Below, one piece after another: positions 19,378-28,516 of a DNA stretch of 64,000 bases (positions are counted from its first letter, which is position 1; every line of letters begins with the position of its first letter). Source of the DNA: Clostridium puniceum (GTDB lineage: Bacteria; Bacillota; Clostridia; Clostridiales; Clostridiaceae); NCBI RefSeq assembly GCF_002006345.1, contig NZ_LZZM01000063.1, positions 1 to 64,000 on the forward strand. Reading direction: 5' to 3'. The position numbers were made by a program, and so were the translations under genes. Below the pieces are notes generated by a model. That model did not search any database and was not told the origin of the DNA. It worked only from the letters and a program-made list of their open reading frames with translations.

Positions 19378-19875
19378 ATGAATATGACTCATTACATGTC
19401 GCTACTTGCTGATAATCAACCTTGGAATCTTATTATTTTTATGGCTATACCAGTTATTTGTGCTGAAGCTCTTACAATATCAGAGTTTTTCATCCTATTT
19501 AACAAAAGCAAAAGTGGAACTTTAAGAACCTTTAATAAAATAATTGGTGTTTTTGATGGTTTATACTTTACAGGTATTTTTGTTTACTTGTTCGCAACAG
19601 CTGTTATTCCATTAACTAGTACAGGTGGATGGCATGGTCTAATAGATGTATTAGCAGTTGGCTTCTATTTATCTGGTGTTATCTTCTTACTTCCTATTTC
19701 TCTAATGGAACTTGGAATAATCTTCAAAAATAAGACAACTGACGAAAAAATGAAACTTCACTTTATTCTTATTGGTGGATTTTTAGTTGTTGCACATATT
19801 GCAATGATATTTGGTATGGTAAATCCAGAACTTATATCTAATATGTCTGATATGTCTACTATGCCTGGTATGTAG
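19378..19875 (+). CDS. Membrane protein, DUF6803-like
   Basis: A 165-residue protein with four hydrophobic segments (IIFMAIPVICAEALTISEFFILF; GLYFTGIFVYLFATAVIPL; LIDVLAVGFYLSGVIFLLPISL; LHFILIGGFLVVAHIAMIFGMV). The tail is methionine-rich (MSDMSTMPGM). Conserved histidines in the helices and the Met-rich tail could bind metal, but that is speculation. ATG at 19378 follows GGAGGTATCAATT. It runs on the plus strand, alone, and ends at a bidirectional terminator. Confidence 0.7.
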   Translation: MNMTHYMSLLADNQPWNLIIFMAIPVICAEALTISEFFILFNKSKSGTLRTFNKIIGVFDGLYFTGIFVYLFATAVIPLTSTGGWHGLIDVLAVGFYLSGVIFLLPISLMELGIIFKNKTTDEKMKLHFILIGGFLVVAHIAMIFGMVNPELISNMSDMSTMPGM

Positions 19876-19928
19876 TAATCTTATAAAATAATAAATTTAT
19901 TTTATATAATTTATACCAATATATTATT

Positions 19929-19976
19929 AAAGGGATTTTAACATTGAAATTTATTCAGTGCTAAAATCCCTTTTTT
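19929..19976. terminator. Bidirectional intrinsic terminator
   Basis: A 12-bp stem AAAGGGATTTTA / TAAAATCCCTTT (extended by CA/TG) is followed by six Ts. It lies between the convergent DUF6803-like and APC permease genes. Confidence 0.9.
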
Positions 19977-19990
19977 ATATTTTGTATAAA

Positions 19991-21400
19991 TTATTCTTGT
20001 GCATTATTCTTTTTCGCAAAATATGGCATAATTAAACCTAAACCAAGCAATATAAATGGAGTTATAATATTAAGTACTAATTGAAATGTATCTGTTGAAT
20101 ACATTCCTCCAATGCATGCAAATGCAGTAAATCCAAAACACCATGCACCGAATATAATTCCAATTGTTCTATTTTTTATAAAATGATACTCAGCTTTAAA
20201 CTTTTCTCCTGCTTTTTTAAGTGCAATATATGCCGCAAACACCCATAAATAACGAAGAGGCATACATACTGCATTTAATTTTACTAACCACTTAACTAAT
20301 GCATCTACATCTTTAATACCAAAGGCTGGTACAATTATTAATATTGAAACTATTATTAATATAAGTTTATGGCCATTAATATATGCTCCAAACTTGTTTT
20401 TTACAAACATTTTTTTAGGTATAAAGTTTTTATCTGCGCTATCTAGTAACATACGTAAAGGTGCATCAATTGATATAATTAATACAGCAAATTGACCAAT
20501 CATATTTGTTATCGCATATATCACCACAAAGAAATTTCCTAAGTTGTAATATTCTCCTAACTTTTGGAAAGCATAATATGCACCATTAGTCATTAAATCT
20601 TTAGGAACATTATTTGAGTTAAACATCATTCCAAGTGAAATAGTACCTAAGATAGCACATACAGCAACCATAATTGCTAATGTAATCATTCCTTTTGAAA
20701 ATCCTTTTGCTGGATCCTTCATTTGATTAACATATGGTGAAATTTTTTCACAGCCACCAACTGCAAAAACTAAAATAGATAAGCTAGTGAAAAACTTCAT
20801 ATCAAAGGTTGGCATAAAGGTTTTCAAAGACCAATCTATAGAATTTAAGTGTGCATCTGTAATTGCAGGTGCTGCTATCATTAAAACAATAAATAAAATA
20901 GACATTACAAACATAGATGTTCCTGCAAGTGTTGCCAATTTTTTCAATGGATTTAATCCTTTTGATGCTATGTAAAGTCCAATTATAAAAATTACTAAAC
21001 AACATAATTGTAATAATCTTGGATCCATGCTACTGATCCTTTTATCTTGAAATATAGCCCAGCTTGTTGCAATCATAAAACCTGATGGTTTTTGTGAAAT
21101 ATAAGGCATATGAACTACCCAATATGTCCATCCTGCATAATATGCAATTTTAGGGCTTATAGTTTCATTAATCCATGAACTAACTCCCCCTCCAAAATCT
21201 TTAAATGCAGATCCTAGTTCTCCAACCATTAAAGCATAAGGTACAAAATAAATAGCAAAAATTATTATCCAAGATACAATTGCCTTAAGGCCATTATATT
21301 CAGAAAAACCATTAATAACGTTACCAAAACCCCAAACTGTTGAAAACGCCATAAATGCTAAACTGTACCAAAGAATCTTTTTATCATTTTTTTCTGACAT
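19991..21400 (-). CDS. APC-family amino acid permease (YjeM-like)
   Basis: A 469-residue integral membrane protein with about 12 transmembrane helices. The N-terminal MAFSTVWGFGNVINGFSEYNGLKAI replaces the usual GxGxI helix-1 motif of APC transporters. YVPYALMVGELGSAF-like helix 2 and FAVGGCEKISPYVNQMKDPAKGFSKG follow, as in the YjeM/GadC branch. Likely a proton-coupled amino-acid importer or an exchanger; substrate unknown. AGGAGAGAAAAACTT precedes ATG. Confidence 0.87.
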   Translation of the reverse strand: MSEKNDKKILWYSLAFMAFSTVWGFGNVINGFSEYNGLKAIVSWIIIFAIYFVPYALMVGELGSAFKDFGGGVSSWINETISPKIAYYAGWTYWVVHMPYISQKPSGFMIATSWAIFQDKRISSMDPRLLQLCCLVIFIIGLYIASKGLNPLKKLATLAGTSMFVMSILFIVLMIAAPAITDAHLNSIDWSLKTFMPTFDMKFFTSLSILVFAVGGCEKISPYVNQMKDPAKGFSKGMITLAIMVAVCAILGTISLGMMFNSNNVPKDLMTNGAYYAFQKLGEYYNLGNFFVVIYAITNMIGQFAVLIISIDAPLRMLLDSADKNFIPKKMFVKNKFGAYINGHKLILIIVSILIIVPAFGIKDVDALVKWLVKLNAVCMPLRYLWVFAAYIALKKAGEKFKAEYHFIKNRTIGIIFGAWCFGFTAFACIGGMYSTDTFQLVLNIITPFILLGLGLIMPYFAKKNNAQE

Positions 21401-21755
21401 AAGTTTTTCTCTCCTATATTTTCTATTTTTAATATTTACATTAAAATATTATACTATTTTTGTACATATGTATATAGATTCGACAAATTCATCTTATTTT
21501 TTCTATTTATTGTATATTTATTTGTTAATATTGGAATTTTTATTTATGCAAATGATCATTTTAACTATACTTACCAGTTTAAACATCATACAAAAAAGAA
21601 AAATCAGTAAAAAGCCTTCAACAATATATTTCGTAATATTAAAAGCTTCTTTTATGTAGACACTGTTTCATATAAATTTAACACTACGTTAAAAAAAATT
21701 GTTGCTAAATATAAAACTATATATTTTTGATATATTCATCTTTTGATCTAATTTA
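21401..21755. other. Intergenic region upstream of APC permease
   Basis: 355 bp of very AT-rich sequence. A 63-codon plus-strand frame inside it lacks a ribosome binding site and has low-complexity hydrophobic composition, so I do not call it. The weakly palindromic stretch around 21600-21660 is not a convincing terminator. Confidence 0.4.
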
Positions 21756-22994
21756 TTAAATATCACTTCTATATCTTTTATATATCAATAATGGAATCAT
21801 AAGCAAAATTATTATTCCACCACAAGCTGCAAATCCTATTCTTGCATTAAAATGCTCTGCGAACAATCCAGCATAAAGATTTCCAAAAGGTGTAGATCCC
21901 GCAAAAACCAAAGTATATACACTCATAACTCTGCCTCGATATTCATTATTAGAATTAAGCTGCAAAGTTGAATTTGCACTTGAAGTAAAGGAAATAAAAA
22001 AAAATCCAGTAATCCCAAGAAATATTCCAGTTAATAAATAAACATTGGTATACCCAGTAGCAATTAATAAAACTCCTACTATTAAAGGTACAATATAAAC
22101 AACAAATTTTTTTGGTCCAGATTTACTTAAGGTAGCTATAAACATTGCACCTAAAAATGATCCTCCACCCATAAAAGACATTAGAATACCAAACCCTGCT
22201 TCATTTTGTTTTAATACTTCCTTTGTAAATACAGGAACAAGAATATTAAAATTAGGAACAAAAGTACCTACTATTGCCATAACTAATAAAGTATACAAAA
22301 GAATCTTCTTATGATATATGTATTTAAGTCCATCTTTTATTTCTTCTAATAATTTAGTATCAACTTTAGTTTTTCTTTCTATTGGCTTTAACTTAATAAA
22401 AAATAAGCTTATTACAACTGCTCCAAAGCTTATTGCATTTGCAAAAAAACAAACTGCAATTCCAGCATATCCCATTACTATACCCGCAAGTGCTGGTCCA
22501 ATAATTCTAGCTAAATTAAAAACCATAGAATTTAATGCAATTCCATTCATTAAATCTTCTTTTCCGACCAGCTCTATGACCATTGACTGACGTGCAGGCA
22601 TATCAATTGTATTAACTATGCCAAGAATTGTGGACATAATTAAAATATGCCAATATTCAATCTTCCCTACCCATATTAATATTGCAAGTATTAGAGTAAT
22701 TATAAGTGAAGCTGATTGGGTAAATAATAAAATTTTCTTTTTAGAAAATTTATCCACAAAAACACCTGCAAATAAAGCAAATATCAACATTGGTGTAAAT
22801 TGGACAATTCCAATCAAACTTAATAAAAATGGTGAATTTGTTAAGGTATATGCCAGCCATGGTTGAGCTATATTCTGCATCCAAGTTCCTATTAAGGAAA
22901 TGCACATACCTATCCAATAATATCTAAAATTCTTATGCTTCAATGCAATAAAAGGATTATTAAATGTATTTTTTACTTCATTGGTAACATTCAT
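21756..22994 (-). CDS. MFS transporter, enterobactin-exporter-like (MFS_3)
   Basis: A 412-residue major facilitator with 12 predicted helices. It starts with NPFIALKHKNFRYYWIGMCISLIGTWMQNIAQPWLAYTLT, typical of the EntS/MFS_3 branch, and has the loop 2-3 motif GVFVDKFSKKK. Later motifs include NTIDMPARQSMVIELVGKEDLMNGIALNSMVFNLARIIGPALAG. Members export siderophores, macrolides or other compounds; substrate unknown. No regulator is adjacent. AGAGAGATATT lies before the ATG. Confidence 0.87.
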   Translation of the reverse strand: MNVTNEVKNTFNNPFIALKHKNFRYYWIGMCISLIGTWMQNIAQPWLAYTLTNSPFLLSLIGIVQFTPMLIFALFAGVFVDKFSKKKILLFTQSASLIITLILAILIWVGKIEYWHILIMSTILGIVNTIDMPARQSMVIELVGKEDLMNGIALNSMVFNLARIIGPALAGIVMGYAGIAVCFFANAISFGAVVISLFFIKLKPIERKTKVDTKLLEEIKDGLKYIYHKKILLYTLLVMAIVGTFVPNFNILVPVFTKEVLKQNEAGFGILMSFMGGGSFLGAMFIATLSKSGPKKFVVYIVPLIVGVLLIATGYTNVYLLTGIFLGITGFFFISFTSSANSTLQLNSNNEYRGRVMSVYTLVFAGSTPFGNLYAGLFAEHFNARIGFAACGGIIILLMIPLLIYKRYRSDI

Positions 22995-23291
22995 TATAAT
23001 ATCTCTCTTTCACTTTTATTCTTTAAATGATAATTGTATTTTTATAGGTTATTTTTTAAGTTTATAATATATATATTCTGATTAGCTCACAAAAAGTTAG
23101 AATTAAGTTTTTAAACCACAATATATAATTATTTTCTTGAATGACTTATATTTTAAATTGTGTCTTTAAAATTATTGCACTCCTTTTTATTATTTAACCA
23201 TATTCTAATAAATAAAATACATATACTTAGCTGCTGAACATAATTTTAATGTAGTAAATTAATTAGAACTTATATATTAATACTAATTGTT

Positions 23292-25034
23292 TTACTTCTT
23301 TACAATTAATTCTCTATAATATCCCCCTAATTCCATAAGAGAATCATGATTTCTTATTTCTAAAACTTCACCATTCTTCAGCACAATTATTACATCTGCA
23401 TTTCTAATTGTTGAAAGCCTATGAGCTATTATTAGCGTTGTTTTTTCTTTTGTAATATTATTAATAGCCTTTTGAATCAGCTTTTCAGTTTGAGTATCAA
23501 TATTAGAAGTTGCTTCGTCTAATACAAAAATTGAAGGATTATGAGCTACTGCTCTAGCAAAAGATAACAATTGTTTTTGTCCTAATGAAAGAGTACTCCC
23601 TCTTTCCATAACTGGCTCATTGATTCCCCATGCTAAACCTTTTACAACTTCATTTCCATAAGAAATTTCTAAAGCTCTTTCTATTTCATCTTTTTCAATA
23701 ATGTCATTTAAGGTTATATTTTTCTCAATAGTTCCTAAAAATAAAAATACTTCTTGGAGCACCACTGCTATATTTCTTCTAAGATCTCTTTTCTTTAATT
23801 CATTAATATTTATTCCATCAATTAAAATTTCACCTTTTTGTACCTTATAAAATCCACTAATAAGACTAATTATAGTTGTCTTTCCAGCCCCTGTTTCTCC
23901 AACAAAAGCAGCTGTTTGTCCTTTATTTAACTTAAAGTTTACATTCCTCAAAATCCAATCTTTATTATTATAAGAAAACCATACGTTCTTAAATTCTATA
24001 TTTCCTCGGAAATAACTTGCTCCAATACCTAAATCTAAATTTTCTAGATTTTCCTCCTCATCTAATAATTCAAATATCCTATCAGCTGAAACTAAAGCTG
24101 ATTGAATAGTTGTATAATTATCTGCTGAATCAGATATAGGGTTAAAAAATTGCTTTATATATGTTGTAAATGCATATAATATTCCTACACTTAAGCTTTG
24201 GTCAGTAATTTTACCCATACCGTACCAAATTAATATAGCTACCGCCAAACTTTGAAACACATCTGCTACAGGTTTTAAAAAGCTGTTCATCCAAACTTGA
24301 AATAATGTAGCTTTAAAATATTCATTATTCAGCTCACAAAATTCTTCTTTTTTTTCTTTTTCTCCATGAAATATTTGTACTAACTTCATTCCTAATATAT
24401 TTTCAGCCATAAATCCATTTATTTTACCAATTAAACTTTTCATCTTAGTAAAATTTCTTTTTATTTTGGTTTTCAAAATAAATACTACTCCAAACATAAA
24501 AGGAACTACGCAAAATAAAATTAAAGCAAGCTTTACATTTATAATCAACATAGTATATACTATTCCAATTATTAAAAATACATCTTTAAAAAAACTGATT
24601 AAAACATCTGTATACATTTCACTTAATGCTTCAACATCATTTGTCGCTCTTGTTATTAAGCTTCCTGATGAAGTTTTGTCTAAATACCAAAGAGGTAATA
24701 ACTGTACAGTTTTGAATACTCTGCTTCTTAGTATTTTCATTATATCTTGTCCTACTTTGTTTATTAACATTACCTGAGTAATTGAGAAAAAAACACTCAT
24801 AACAACTACTGCAAAATATAATATTCCCATAGTTGTTATTGAATACAATCCATCTTCTACAATATGTTTAGTTAAGAAATCATCGATTACTAATTTTAAT
24901 ATGTATGGTTTAATTAATTGAGCTGCATTTACTATAATTACACATATACATGCAAGAATAACTCTTTTTTTATATGGTAGCATTAACTTTAATAGCCTTC
25001 TTATAGTTTTAGGATATTTCACTTTTAAATCCAT
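23292..25034 (-). CDS. ABC exporter, fused permease-ATPase (second half of a heterodimeric pair)
   Basis: A 580-residue type IV exporter half. Six transmembrane helices occupy about residues 20-310. The ATPase follows with Walker A GETGAGKTT, signature LSLGQKQLLSFARAV, Walker B IFVLDEATSNID and the switch histidine in IIAHRLST. ATG at 25034 is preceded by GGAGAAAAAA and overlaps the end of the upstream ATPase by 26 nt, so the two are translationally coupled. The partner gene is frameshifted, so this half may lack a functional partner. Such pairs usually export drugs or lipids. Confidence 0.9.
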   Translation of the reverse strand: MDLKVKYPKTIRRLLKLMLPYKKRVILACICVIIVNAAQLIKPYILKLVIDDFLTKHIVEDGLYSITTMGILYFAVVVMSVFFSITQVMLINKVGQDIMKILRSRVFKTVQLLPLWYLDKTSSGSLITRATNDVEALSEMYTDVLISFFKDVFLIIGIVYTMLIINVKLALILFCVVPFMFGVVFILKTKIKRNFTKMKSLIGKINGFMAENILGMKLVQIFHGEKEKKEEFCELNNEYFKATLFQVWMNSFLKPVADVFQSLAVAILIWYGMGKITDQSLSVGILYAFTTYIKQFFNPISDSADNYTTIQSALVSADRIFELLDEEENLENLDLGIGASYFRGNIEFKNVWFSYNNKDWILRNVNFKLNKGQTAAFVGETGAGKTTIISLISGFYKVQKGEILIDGININELKKRDLRRNIAVVLQEVFLFLGTIEKNITLNDIIEKDEIERALEISYGNEVVKGLAWGINEPVMERGSTLSLGQKQLLSFARAVAHNPSIFVLDEATSNIDTQTEKLIQKAINNITKEKTTLIIAHRLSTIRNADVIIVLKNGEVLEIRNHDSLMELGGYYRELIVKK

Positions 25035-26798
25035 TTTTTTCTCCATTAAATTGAGATTTGTAGATATCATAATATAATCCTCCTTTCTCAATTAATTCTA
25101 AATGAGTACCCCTTTCAGCTATTTTCCCATTATCCATTACTATAATTTCATCAGCATCTAAAACTTGTGATATTCTATGAGCTACTATTATTGAAGTTTT
25201 ATCTTTTCTTGTTCTTCTAATATTTTTTAAAATTTGTGCTTCAGTAATCGTGTCTACTGCTGAAAGTGAATCATCTAATATAAGTATTTCAGGATTTTTA
25301 ATTAAAGCTCTTGCAATCGAAATTCTCTGTTTTTGTCCACCAGAAATATTAACTCCTCTTTCCCCAAGGATTGTATTAAATTTTTTTGGAAAATCCATGA
25401 TGCTTTCAAATATACAGCTATTTTTAGCAGCATCTGTAACTTCCTCATCAGAATATATTTCTTTAAAAAACTTTATATTATCTGATATTGATGCTTTAAA
25501 TAAAAAATTATCTTGTGGTACAAATCCAAAGCTATCTCTTAAATTTTTAGGATTATAATCATTTATATCTATTCCATCAAAGAATATCATTTCATTTTGA
25601 ACATTATACATTCTTAATAATAAATTAACTAACGTACTTTTGCCTGAACCTGTTTTTCCTATAATGCCAAAGTATACCCTTTGAGAATGCTCAAATTTAT
25701 ATCTTTTAAAACTGTTTCCTTTGAACCTAGATATGAAAAAGATAAATTTTTTATTTCTATATTTCCCTTAAAAAAAGTTTTTATAGAATTTTCATTTCCC
25801 TTTATTTCGATTTCATTATCAAATATTTCATTTAACCTATTTAAAGATGCCATACCTCTTTGAAATATTGTAATAATACGACCTATTGAAATTATAGGTG
25901 TCATTATCATAGTAAGATATCCATTAAAAGTAATAAAATCTCCTAATGAAATATCACCTTTTAATACCATTTTTCCACCAATAATAAGATTTAAAACAAA
26001 ACTTATAGTAAAACATATTTCAATCACTGGTGATACATAAGATGATGTATGTACCATATCTAAATTTGATTTTGACATTCTTTCATTTAATTCTTCAAAT
26101 TTTGTACATTCTTCATCTTCCTGTACATAAGCTTTAATGACTCTAATACCATTTATATTTTCCTGTACTCTATCTGAAATTGAAGCAAAATTTTCTTGAA
26201 CCTCAATAAAGCATCTTTTTACAACTTTACCAATATTAAACATTATAAATACAATAAAAGGTATTGGCATTAGTGATAAAAGAGTGATTTCCCAATTTAT
26301 AGATTGTGCCATTGAATAAATAGATATAACACATATTACAATTCCATTAACTAACATTGCAGTTGCAGGTCCAAAGGTCATTCTAACAGCATTTATAGCA
26401 TTTATAGCATAAGCAATTAAATCTCCTGTTTTTCTTCTATTATAAAATTCAAGCGATAATTTTTGAAAATGTTCAAAAAGTTTTTCTCTAAGAAAACACT
26501 CCATCTTCCTTCCATTTCCAATAATAAGATTTCTCCATATATAAGTACTTACAAAGGTACCTAATGCAATAAGCATCATATAACCAATATTTACGTGTAC
26601 AAAACTCGATTTAAAATCATTTTCCTTTAAAATATCTATTGTATTTCCAAGTACTTTGGGAAAAAGAGTTTGAATGTAAGATGTAACTAGCACAAATATT
26701 ATTCCAATAAAATATGAAATTTTATGTTCTTTAATAAAATTAATTAATATCGTTTTACCTATATAACATCTCCTATTCCAAGTGAAAATCTTAAACAA
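25009..26798 (-). pseudogene. ABC exporter half, frameshifted at the Walker A motif
   Basis: Two frames together make one exporter half. The first (25659-26798) encodes the six-helix domain and ends GYTLAL-stop. The second (25009-25611 and upstream codons) continues with the rest of the ATPase. Reading the DNA near 25665 with one extra base gives GYTLAIIGKTGSGKSTLVNL, so a single-base deletion just before Walker A explains the break. The signature ISGGQKQRISIARAL and Walker B ILILDDSLSAVD are intact. The start is also poor: AGGAGATG lies upstream of GGT-AAA-ACG where an ATG would be expected, leaving TTG at 26798 next to the LacI stop. A sequencing error in the short run is possible. Confidence 0.8.
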
Positions 26799-26802
26799 AT
26801 TA

Positions 26803-27783
26803 TCATTTTACAGAATCTCTTTCAACTAAAACACTATTTATTGTAATATTTTCATAAGGCTTTTCTGGATTTCTTATTCTTTTAAAAAGAAGTGACACAG
26901 CAACTTCACAAGCATAATCAATGTTTAATTCCAAAGTTGTTAAGGCTGGTATAGATAATGAAGACATTTCAGTATTTCCACTACCAATAACAGATATATC
27001 TTCTGGCACTTTTATTCCTTTATCGTATAAAAACTTTATAAGTTTTATTGCTGTATAATCCCATTGACACACTATGGCAGTTGGTCTATCCTTGCTATTA
27101 ATTAAATTAAGCATCTTTTCTTCAAAGTTTTCTTTATATATAAAAAATTCATCTTTTGTAGTCAACTTATAATCTTCCAAAGCTGAAGTTATTCCAAGAA
27201 CCTTTTCTTTATTTTTATATACACTGCTGTTTCCTAAAAAACCTATTTGGGTATGGCCTTTTTTAATCAAATATTCACATTGTTTATAACCACCATTATT
27301 AAAGTTATACCAAACACTATCACAGTCAAAAGAAGGTGAATAACCAGTGTAAAAAACTTGATTCTTTATTTTACTAGAAATAAACTCTACATACTTATTA
27401 TTGAATCTTCCAATAAATATAATTCCATCAAAACTTATTCCCTTTTGAAGTTTATAAGGTAAATAAAGTTCTTCTTGATGATCTTTATCTACAAATTCTA
27501 AATCATATTCTGAACCAATTTTTTGTATAGCTTTTTCAATGCCTTGGACCATATGACTATAGTTACTAGTATCTTGTACAAACGGCTTTTGATGAAGGAC
27601 GAATATTTTAATTTCATTATTAGTTTTTTCTTTAAAATATCCCATCTCTTTTGCTTTACTTAAAATTTTATTTCTTAATTCTTCACCAACACCTACTCGC
27701 CCCGAAAGTGCTCTACTAACAGAAATTGTAGAGGTTTCAAGTGCTTTTGCTACGTCCGAAATTTTTACTTTATTACTTTTCAA
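26803..27783 (-). CDS. LacI/GalR-family transcriptional regulator
   Basis: A 326-residue repressor. The N-terminal HTH is VKISDVAKALETSTISVSRALSGRVGVGEELR (residues 5-36) and the hinge follows. The periplasmic-binding-like effector domain contains FDGIIFIGR, CDSVWYNFNNGGY and ISVIGSGNTEMSSLSIPALTTLELN. Unlike most LacI proteins it precedes an ABC exporter pair, not sugar genes, and its stop lies 2 nt from the first ABC frame. The sugar or other ligand is unknown. Three ATTATTACG-type sites upstream suggest autoregulation. Confidence 0.9.
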   Translation of the reverse strand: MKSNKVKISDVAKALETSTISVSRALSGRVGVGEELRNKILSKAKEMGYFKEKTNNEIKIFVLHQKPFVQDTSNYSHMVQGIEKAIQKIGSEYDLEFVDKDHQEELYLPYKLQKGISFDGIIFIGRFNNKYVEFISSKIKNQVFYTGYSPSFDCDSVWYNFNNGGYKQCEYLIKKGHTQIGFLGNSSVYKNKEKVLGITSALEDYKLTTKDEFFIYKENFEEKMLNLINSKDRPTAIVCQWDYTAIKLIKFLYDKGIKVPEDISVIGSGNTEMSSLSIPALTTLELNIDYACEVAVSLLFKRIRNPEKPYENITINSVLVERDSVK

Positions 27784-27826
27784 AAAATATACCTCCTACC
27801 CAATTTATTTCTTCTATCTATCTATC

Positions 27827-27889
27827 TATTATTACGTTAGCATATAGATATTATTACGCTATATTCTCAAAAATTATAACGCAATAATA
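27827..27889 (-). promoter_or_regulatory. Putative operator cluster of the LacI-family regulator
   Basis: TATTATTACG occurs at 27827-27836 and 27849-27858, a 22-bp repeat spacing (about two helical turns). An inverted near-copy, CGCAATAATA, lies at 27880-27889. The central CG resembles LacI half-sites. They lie 44-106 bp upstream of the repressor start, in the promoter region. Confidence 0.55.
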
Positions 27890-27943
27890 TTAATTATACT
27901 AAAGTTACAAAATATTGTAAACATATTGAAAATTCTACCTAAA

Positions 27944-27998
27944 AAGCACCTCATTAATATAATCTGCATTAAAGCAGTTTTATATTAATGAGGTGCTT
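27944..27998 (-). terminator. Strong terminator of the emr-marR operon
   Basis: A 19-bp perfect stem (AAGCACCTCATTAATATAA / its complement at 27980-27998) encloses a second small hairpin (CTGCATTAAAGCAG). The minus strand continues TTTTTAGG. It lies just after the marR stop and also insulates the divergent spacer of lacI. Confidence 0.9.
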
Positions 27999-28009
27999 CT
28001 TTGAAATTT

Positions 28010-28501
28010 TTATTCATTTTCATTTAACAATATGCTTAATTGTCTTAATCCATCAATCATATTTTTTATTTCATCTGAATCAGTGTTTTTTATAGCCTCA
28101 GCTATAAAACCAGTAATAAATTCTTTTTTCATTTTACATACATCATTATTTTTTTTGAATTCTTCCGAAAGTGATAACTTTACAATTCTTCGATTATTTT
28201 TTGGTATTTCTCTTTTTACAACACCTTGTTTTTCTAACCGATCAACTATGCCTGAAACTGTACTTTTAGTTAAAACCATATGCTCGCTTAGATTATTAAG
28301 AGTTATTGACGGCATCATATATAAATGAAATATGACACCTAATTGAGGTGCTGTAAACCCATACTTTTTCGCACTTTTTTCAGATTTGAAGCTAATAGCC
28401 TTTCTAATGTTTTTAAATATATCAATTATCTCATCTGCTTGTTTTTGAGTTAATTCATCATTTACACTAGGTAAATCCTTTCTGGAATTCACTTTTCTCA
28501 C
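28010..28501 (-). CDS. MarR-family transcriptional regulator
   Basis: A 163-residue winged-helix regulator. KYGFTAPQLGVIFHLYMMPSITLNNLSEHMVLTKSTVSGIVDRLEKQGVVKREIPKNNRRIVKLSLSEEF contains the recognition helix and wing of MarR proteins. It is the last gene of the efflux operon, 15 nt after emrB, so repressor and pump rise together. That order gives negative feedback. The palindrome at the operon promoter is its likely site. The inducing compound is unknown. Confidence 0.92.
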   Translation of the reverse strand: MRKVNSRKDLPSVNDELTQKQADEIIDIFKNIRKAISFKSEKSAKKYGFTAPQLGVIFHLYMMPSITLNNLSEHMVLTKSTVSGIVDRLEKQGVVKREIPKNNRRIVKLSLSEEFKKNNDVCKMKKEFITGFIAEAIKNTDSDEIKNMIDGLRQLSILLNENE

Positions 28502-28516
28502 CTCCGTATTTTAAAG

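Noticed and set aside
21468..21659. 63-codon hydrophobic plus-strand frame upstream of the APC permease
   Set aside because: No ribosome binding site; composition typical of random AT-rich DNA.
27813..27828. TCTA tetranucleotide repeat, considered as a phase-variable repeat or CRISPR-like array
   Set aside because: Only about four perfect units, outside any coding region; no spacers. Probably trivial low-complexity sequence.
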